From Cutaneotrichosporon cavernicola (Eukaryota; Basidiomycota; Tremellomycetes; Trichosporonales; Trichosporonaceae): a DNA stretch of 64,000 nucleotides. The stretch covers positions 1,550,001 through 1,614,000 of the forward strand of contig NC_083393.1 in the NCBI RefSeq assembly GCF_030864355.1. Reading direction: 5' to 3'. Positions 59,504-64,000 of this stretch are shown one piece after another (the stretch's first letter is position 1; every line of letters begins with the position of its first letter). The notes under the pieces are model-generated. The model ran no database searches. It worked only from the letters and a program-made list of their open reading frames with translations, and had not been told where the DNA came from. The translations under genes were made by a program, and so were the position numbers.

Positions 59504-60503
59504 GGTAGGATAGTGGTATGGGTGATGGAGGGTGGGCGATGGTCTGGGAGAGTTGGGTGGAGGCGGATGTTGCCGAGTTGTGTGGTGGGCTTGCTTGCTC
59601 AACGTTTGATGGTATCTCGTTCGTGAGGATCGTCACTCTGCCTCGACTGTCTTATGAGGGGTTTGGAGATCGCCAAAGTGCTGAATCTCTGAAGCTTGTA
59701 AGCCCTCTTCCTCATCATGGTCGATGGCATCCGCCTCAATGCCTCTCCACAGGCACCGAGGCGAGGCACCGTTCGGTAAATGCCGACATAGGCCGACCGA
59801 GATAACAGTTCGTCTACCACCCTACGCCGCAGGGAGACGCACACTGGCCTGGATTGCAGTTGAATGCACTGAGAATATAGGCAGCTTAGTTATGGACCCA
59901 GTTCTGTGTTCTGGCGTTTGGACCTCACGCAAGGGACCAAGGCAGACGTCTGTATTAGCGGCATACTGGAAGCCCATCATTCCATTCCCAGCTAACCACA
60001 GCCATTGCTGGTGCCGCATACATCCAGCCTGTATGCTTTATTTGGGCAAACAGGATTCTACTGCATTCGGGCGATGACGCTGCGCGTGCCGCGCTCTACG
60101 CAATGAACCGAGCCAGTTCCGTGCTCTTCTTCTCCTGGTGCATCGTCCTGTACCCAGTACAGGACGCTGCAGGGCCTTTCCGCAAGGGCGCAATCGCGGC
60201 GTTGCGAATCGGCATCGTGTTGCTCCTCGAGCCCCCGGTTAAGCGCGAGGTCGCTCTGCAGCATGACGAGGTTCAACCGGAGGGTGAGAAAGAGAAGGCC
60301 AACGTGGAAGACACTGCCTTGGCTTATAGAAAATGGAAGGAAAAAACAGGGGAAAACACATCTTCATTCTCATCTCTCTCCTACCTCTCCGTCTGTGTTG
60401 TTATAAATGCATGCATAATACATTCCCACACGAACTACACGAGTTGTCTACGGGTCGAGATCTAATGGCTGTAACCTCTATCAATGTTCTCTCCGTCGTT
60501 CTA
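59504..60503. other. 1-kb intergenic region, nothing recognised
   Basis: Between two minus-strand genes. A plus-strand open frame at 60103-60465 lacks family resemblance and introns. The region probably holds the promoter of the oxygenase and the 3' flank of the permease. Confidence 0.5.
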
Positions 60504-62459
60504 TCAATGAAGCGGCTGGCCGGGTGCGCGGCAAGAGAAAGCGCGTGTGATGCCCATGCTGTACGACTGCTTGGCGGTCCTGACGCCGGAGTAGATCCCG
60601 AGGCCCGCCAGCGTGAGGGAGCCTAAGAACTGGATCAAGAGGAGGAGCTTGAAGAACCACCATCGCACCATGCCACGTTTCCAGCGGCTCCAGTCGGCCC
60701 ACGAATCGACACGGTTCGAGTACGGCTCCATCCCTGGCGTCCAGGGGATGTCGCCAGCAGCGGCGTCAACCTGCATCCAGTGTCCCAGAAGGAGAAGAGG
60801 TGGGAACGTAAAGGTGAACTGGAGTGCACAGACTGCGCCGATGATGACGTTGATGTCGGTGATGTTCGGGATGGCCGACCCAAGAGTCCAAGCAACGCAG
60901 TAGTACCCGAGCACAGTGATGGCCCAGTAGATGGCGCCCTTGCGTGATGTGAGGGACGGCGCACGGAAGTATCCGCGCAGGATGACGCGGTAGATCAGCT
61001 TGCAGCCGATGTGCGCGTAAAGCGACATGGTGGCAAACACACATAGCATGCCGATGATGTTGGTGACGGCCTGGAACGCAATGTTGGCGATGTTGACTGT
61101 CGGCAGGATCGCTGCGTACTGTCCCTGCATCGAGTAGCCGAAGAGGCCGAAGAACATGTAGGTCGCGTAGCAGAGGAACTGGGCGCAAAGTGCAGCTTTC
61201 CAAAAGTCGGCGGGACGGCGCATCTCGGCGATAAACTCGACAAAGATCATTGCGCCACCGTAGCTGAACACGGCAAGCAGACATGCCGCCACCTGCGTGT
61301 TCCAATCTGTACCGGGTGGCACCCACCCAAACAGCTTGATCGGCTCGGATAGGTCTCGGTGCCCGCTCTGCCCTGGGACTGGATCGTACAACCCCACCCC
61401 GACAGCGGTGACAAGCATGATGGAGAGGTTGATGAAGACGTTGATGTTGGAGAACCACGCAATGTTCCGGATTGTCCGGATTTGCGTGATGAGCATGCCA
61501 ACCAGGGCGAAAAAGACGTTGAGCACAACGTAGCAGAACTTGAAGTTGATGATCTGTGCCAGAGCCTGGCCTTGCAATACGATGAACATGCCCACGTTGA
61601 ACTTGGCGTCAGTGGTGCTAAACGGCAGTAACCAACTATCAGCTGCAAGGATTGAAGAACGTTGAGTAGGAATTTCGCTGGTGGTCCATATGTGCGTTCG
61701 CCGAGGTCGGCATACGAGCGCACCGGAAACTCCTCCGAGTCAACGTTCATGTACACGCGCCACAGCATCTGTCCGCCCGCAAACGCAAAGAGGAAGAAGC
61801 CAGTATACACTAGCACACCTGGCCCGTAGCCGATCAGGGTAAACGTCTTGCTGGCTGTGAACCATCCAAGCATGTCGGTAGTGATGAGGTAGAAGATGAC
61901 CTGCCAGCTCGCGACGCGGAGGAGGCGGTATGTCGTCTCGCGTTCCTGCACCGTGAGGAGAGGGTCTGGGATATCTGCCACCTTCTTGCACTGTGTCGCT
62001 TCGGTCAACGTCTCGTCCGTGTTGGCAGACGAAGTGTTTTTCGAGTGCCCTTTCATGGACATGAGCTCGACCGCCACCCCGTTCTCTCGGATTGCGCGCC
62101 AGCCACCGTTGATTGGAGCCGCAGTGTCGGCCGTGCGAGCCACCATGCTTGCAACGGGATGCATCCGTGGCACGGGAATGATGTCGTCGGATTTGCCCCG
62201 TAATCGCTTTCCCAGTGCGACCCAGGGCGCATCGGGTGCTGGCCGTGTGTCGGCGTTCTCGCGTGTACGCTCATGCCTCGCGTAGTAAAGGTATACCTCG
62301 ACTGGCTGTGCGTTGATACTCGCTGCGGTCAGTTTTGGTCCCAATACGCCCGGTCCTCTTACAGTCTATTGCGCCGTCACGGTATTGCTCGCGATACCGC
62401 ATGAGCTCTGCTGCCGTTGCGTCCAGGTCGGCATTGTGTGTTCCTGCGCCATTGCGCAT
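60504..62459 (-). CDS. Amino-acid transporter of the AAAP family (neutral amino-acid permease type)
   Basis: Plasma-membrane amino-acid permease. Exons in gene order 62459..62363, 62322..61637 and 61601..60504 give 626 residues. A hydrophilic N-terminus of about 200 residues, longer than usual, is followed by about 11 membrane segments. Signatures of the fungal MTR/N-system branch: TDMLGWFTASKTFTLIGYGPG in TM1, SYADLGERTYG, a Q-L-I-F-N-V-G motif at the intron join, and SYGGAMIFVEFIAEMRRPADFWKA in the central region. The 40-nt intron near the N-terminus and the 35-nt intron at the TM3 join have good GTAAGA and GTTGGT donors. Substrate probably neutral or aromatic amino acids (inference). Confidence 0.9.
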
Positions 62460-63777
62460 GGTGATGAATGCGAATGTGGGAACCTCGAACGCCCCTTCAA
62501 TTCAAAGAACTGTACAGTATGTCCGTCGACCCCGGTTCTAGGCCTCCGTTTTCTCTGGCAACCAAAGCGGGGGTTAAGGGGCCACAAAGCAAGGAAGTCG
62601 GTGCGAGGCGTCGTGGGGTGTCCTAGGTTCCTGTCCTGCCACCGCAGTCCTCGGAGAAGATCCGTTTCCGCAAATGAAGGAAATGAATCGAAGAAAATGA
62701 CGGAAAGAACATGGATACAACCTCTCTATGCACCCGTCTGCGACTGTAGTGTCGATCACGGCCAACGCGGCATTGAGTTGCAACGCAACAGCTGTCGGCA
62801 TGCAGGGCGACTCGACGCGGAGTCACCTCCAACAGGAACAAACCGCAGGGTGTCTCGCAGATTTACTCCAGGTCCTTGGGGTTGAGGAGGTACGAATCTT
62901 GTTCTCCAAGCCCACATTCCAGGGTTCTAGCTCCTCGACTACAAACGGGGTGCAAGTGAGTCGCTTCTGTTGCGGACGACCGTTCATGAGAGAAGTATAA
63001 ACTAAGTGCATGTTAAAGAAGGTTTGCGCAGGGCTTTTTCGAAACGTCGGGCGAGGGTATTCCCAACATTTCGTGTTCCGCACTTTATCAACTCTATGTA
63101 GTGTTTCACCCAATTCAATCGCAATCGTGCCAGAGACCAAGACGTTGCCGCACTCATGCCATGTACATCCGCTAAAAATACGCCTTAGAGTGCGCCCCAG
63201 AACGCATACGAGCATGTGCACTACTACCCCAGATGCGGCTGCTGAGCTGTTAATTACGTTCACCCTGCATTTGCCACGATGACAACATCTGGCTCTACGC
63301 CCACGCAACCCGCCCTTCAGGCAATCGAACTTTTGGGCCGGCCGGGATTTGGTATAAGGTTTCGCAACAGAGGTTACCCTGGCGTGTTTATTTCGTGGCA
63401 GCTTGGAATCCACTCTCACATCAGCATCACTGCCGCAGCTTCGAATCCACTCTCACGTCAGCGTCACTGCCGCAGCTTCGAATCCACTCTCACGTCAGCG
63501 TCACTGAACCGCGCCGTAAATGGGGCCGGGTTGCTCCAATATATCACTGCCGAATGCTCGCTGGATTCGGATCCGCCCCAACGGATATAAGCCAGGGAGC
63601 CCACCGAGGGTTGCAGTCTCAATCCCGCCATGGATTGCGGAGCTTAACTGGAGTGGTACGATTGATGTGAGAACCGAGACTGGTCACCGCTACACGACCC
63701 TCAAAATGATTATCCACATGGCATGAACCGCCACAACATACCCTTCCGCCACCGTGCGGCAGCAAAACGACAACTGC
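62460..63777. other. Intergenic region with a 37-bp tandem repeat
   Basis: Contains the 5' side of the permease gene and the repeat array at 63398-63506. No gene recognised; open frames overlapping the array derive their length from it. Confidence 0.5.
63398..63506 (+). repeat. Three tandem copies of a 37-bp unit
   Basis: Period 37 (starts GCAGCTTCGA, ends GTCACTGCC), copies at 63398, 63435 and 63472. The first differs from the other two by three substitutions; the second and third are identical over most of their length. No spacers. Confidence 0.9.
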
Positions 63778-63867
63778 ATGATTCGAACATGCGCTCCCGA
63801 AGGAAATTGATCGCACTCCAAGAGGAGACATTCGAGTCAATCGCGTTAACCACTCCGCCAAGTTGCC
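63778..63867 (-). tRNA. tRNA-Ser (CGA) with intron
   Basis: Acceptor GGCAACT pairs with AGTTGTC, D-arm with GGCGGAGTGGTTAACGC, anticodon stem ATTGA/TCAAT around loop CTCGAA + intron of about 19 nt + A, long variable arm, T-arm GCATG-TTCGAAT-CATGC. Anticodon CGA, discriminator G. Confidence 0.9.
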
Positions 63868-64000
63868 TTGGAGAAAGTGTCCGAGTTGGAGCTTTCAGAT
63901 CCGGCCGGAGGTGCGCTGGGCGTCGTAGCCTGGTCCCGGTTGTTGAGAGGTGATTGGGATGCATCGAGCGATGGATACGGGCTAGGTGGACGTAGTGCAA

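Overview
The window is nuclear DNA of a fungus, most likely a basidiomycetous yeast of the Tremellomycetes (Trichosporonales-like; this placement is inference). The reasons are GC-rich coding sequence, genes broken by many very short GT-AG introns (mostly 29-50 nt, with a CTGAC/CTAAC branch site just before the acceptor), tRNA genes that all carry introns, and protein families typical of the group: a CPL1-domain secreted protein, a macrophage-activating-glycoprotein-like secreted protein and a GH16 glucanase with a GPI-like tail. Exon structures were built by eye; for almost every gene the exons add up to an intact reading frame.

Layout. 0-10 kb: an unrecognised gene end, MCM3 (replicative helicase) head-to-head with STI1 (Hsp70/Hsp90 co-chaperone) with two MluI cell-cycle boxes between them, a family X DNA polymerase-like protein that lacks two catalytic aspartates, and an inositol/sugar transporter with a 5-nt microexon. 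10.5-28.6 kb: a symmetric region. A class II aldolase/adducin gene converges on a Ulp1-like gene at its left end, and a second Ulp1-like gene converges on a second aldolase gene at its right end. Between them lie a GH16 glucanase, a bacterial-type 2,2-dialkylglycine decarboxylase, a third Ulp1-like gene, a tRNA-Leu and two tRNA-Glu genes in opposite orientation. 28.6-46 kb: tRNA-Gln, tRNA-Asp, a xylitol/sorbitol-type dehydrogenase, a TauD-type dioxygenase, two secreted proteins, an intronless HD-domain protein, a Zn2Cys6 transcription factor and a 14-TM MFS exporter. 46-64 kb: tRNA-Pro, tRNA-Ile and tRNA-Ser, a small F-box-like fragment, a cytochrome P450, a CPL1-domain secreted protein, a monocarboxylate-type MFS transporter, a 2-oxoglutarate oxygenase and an amino-acid permease, separated by long gene-poor stretches.

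How the genes may work together. Most of the window is ordinary housekeeping, uptake and catabolism. The most unusual part is the 10.5-28.6 kb region: three related proteins look like SUMO-protease (C48) folds but have lost the catalytic His and Cys and share a C-terminal signature. Two of them sit tail-to-tail with paralogous aldolase/adducin genes in mirror-image order, which suggests an old inverted duplication of a two-gene unit and possibly a functional link.
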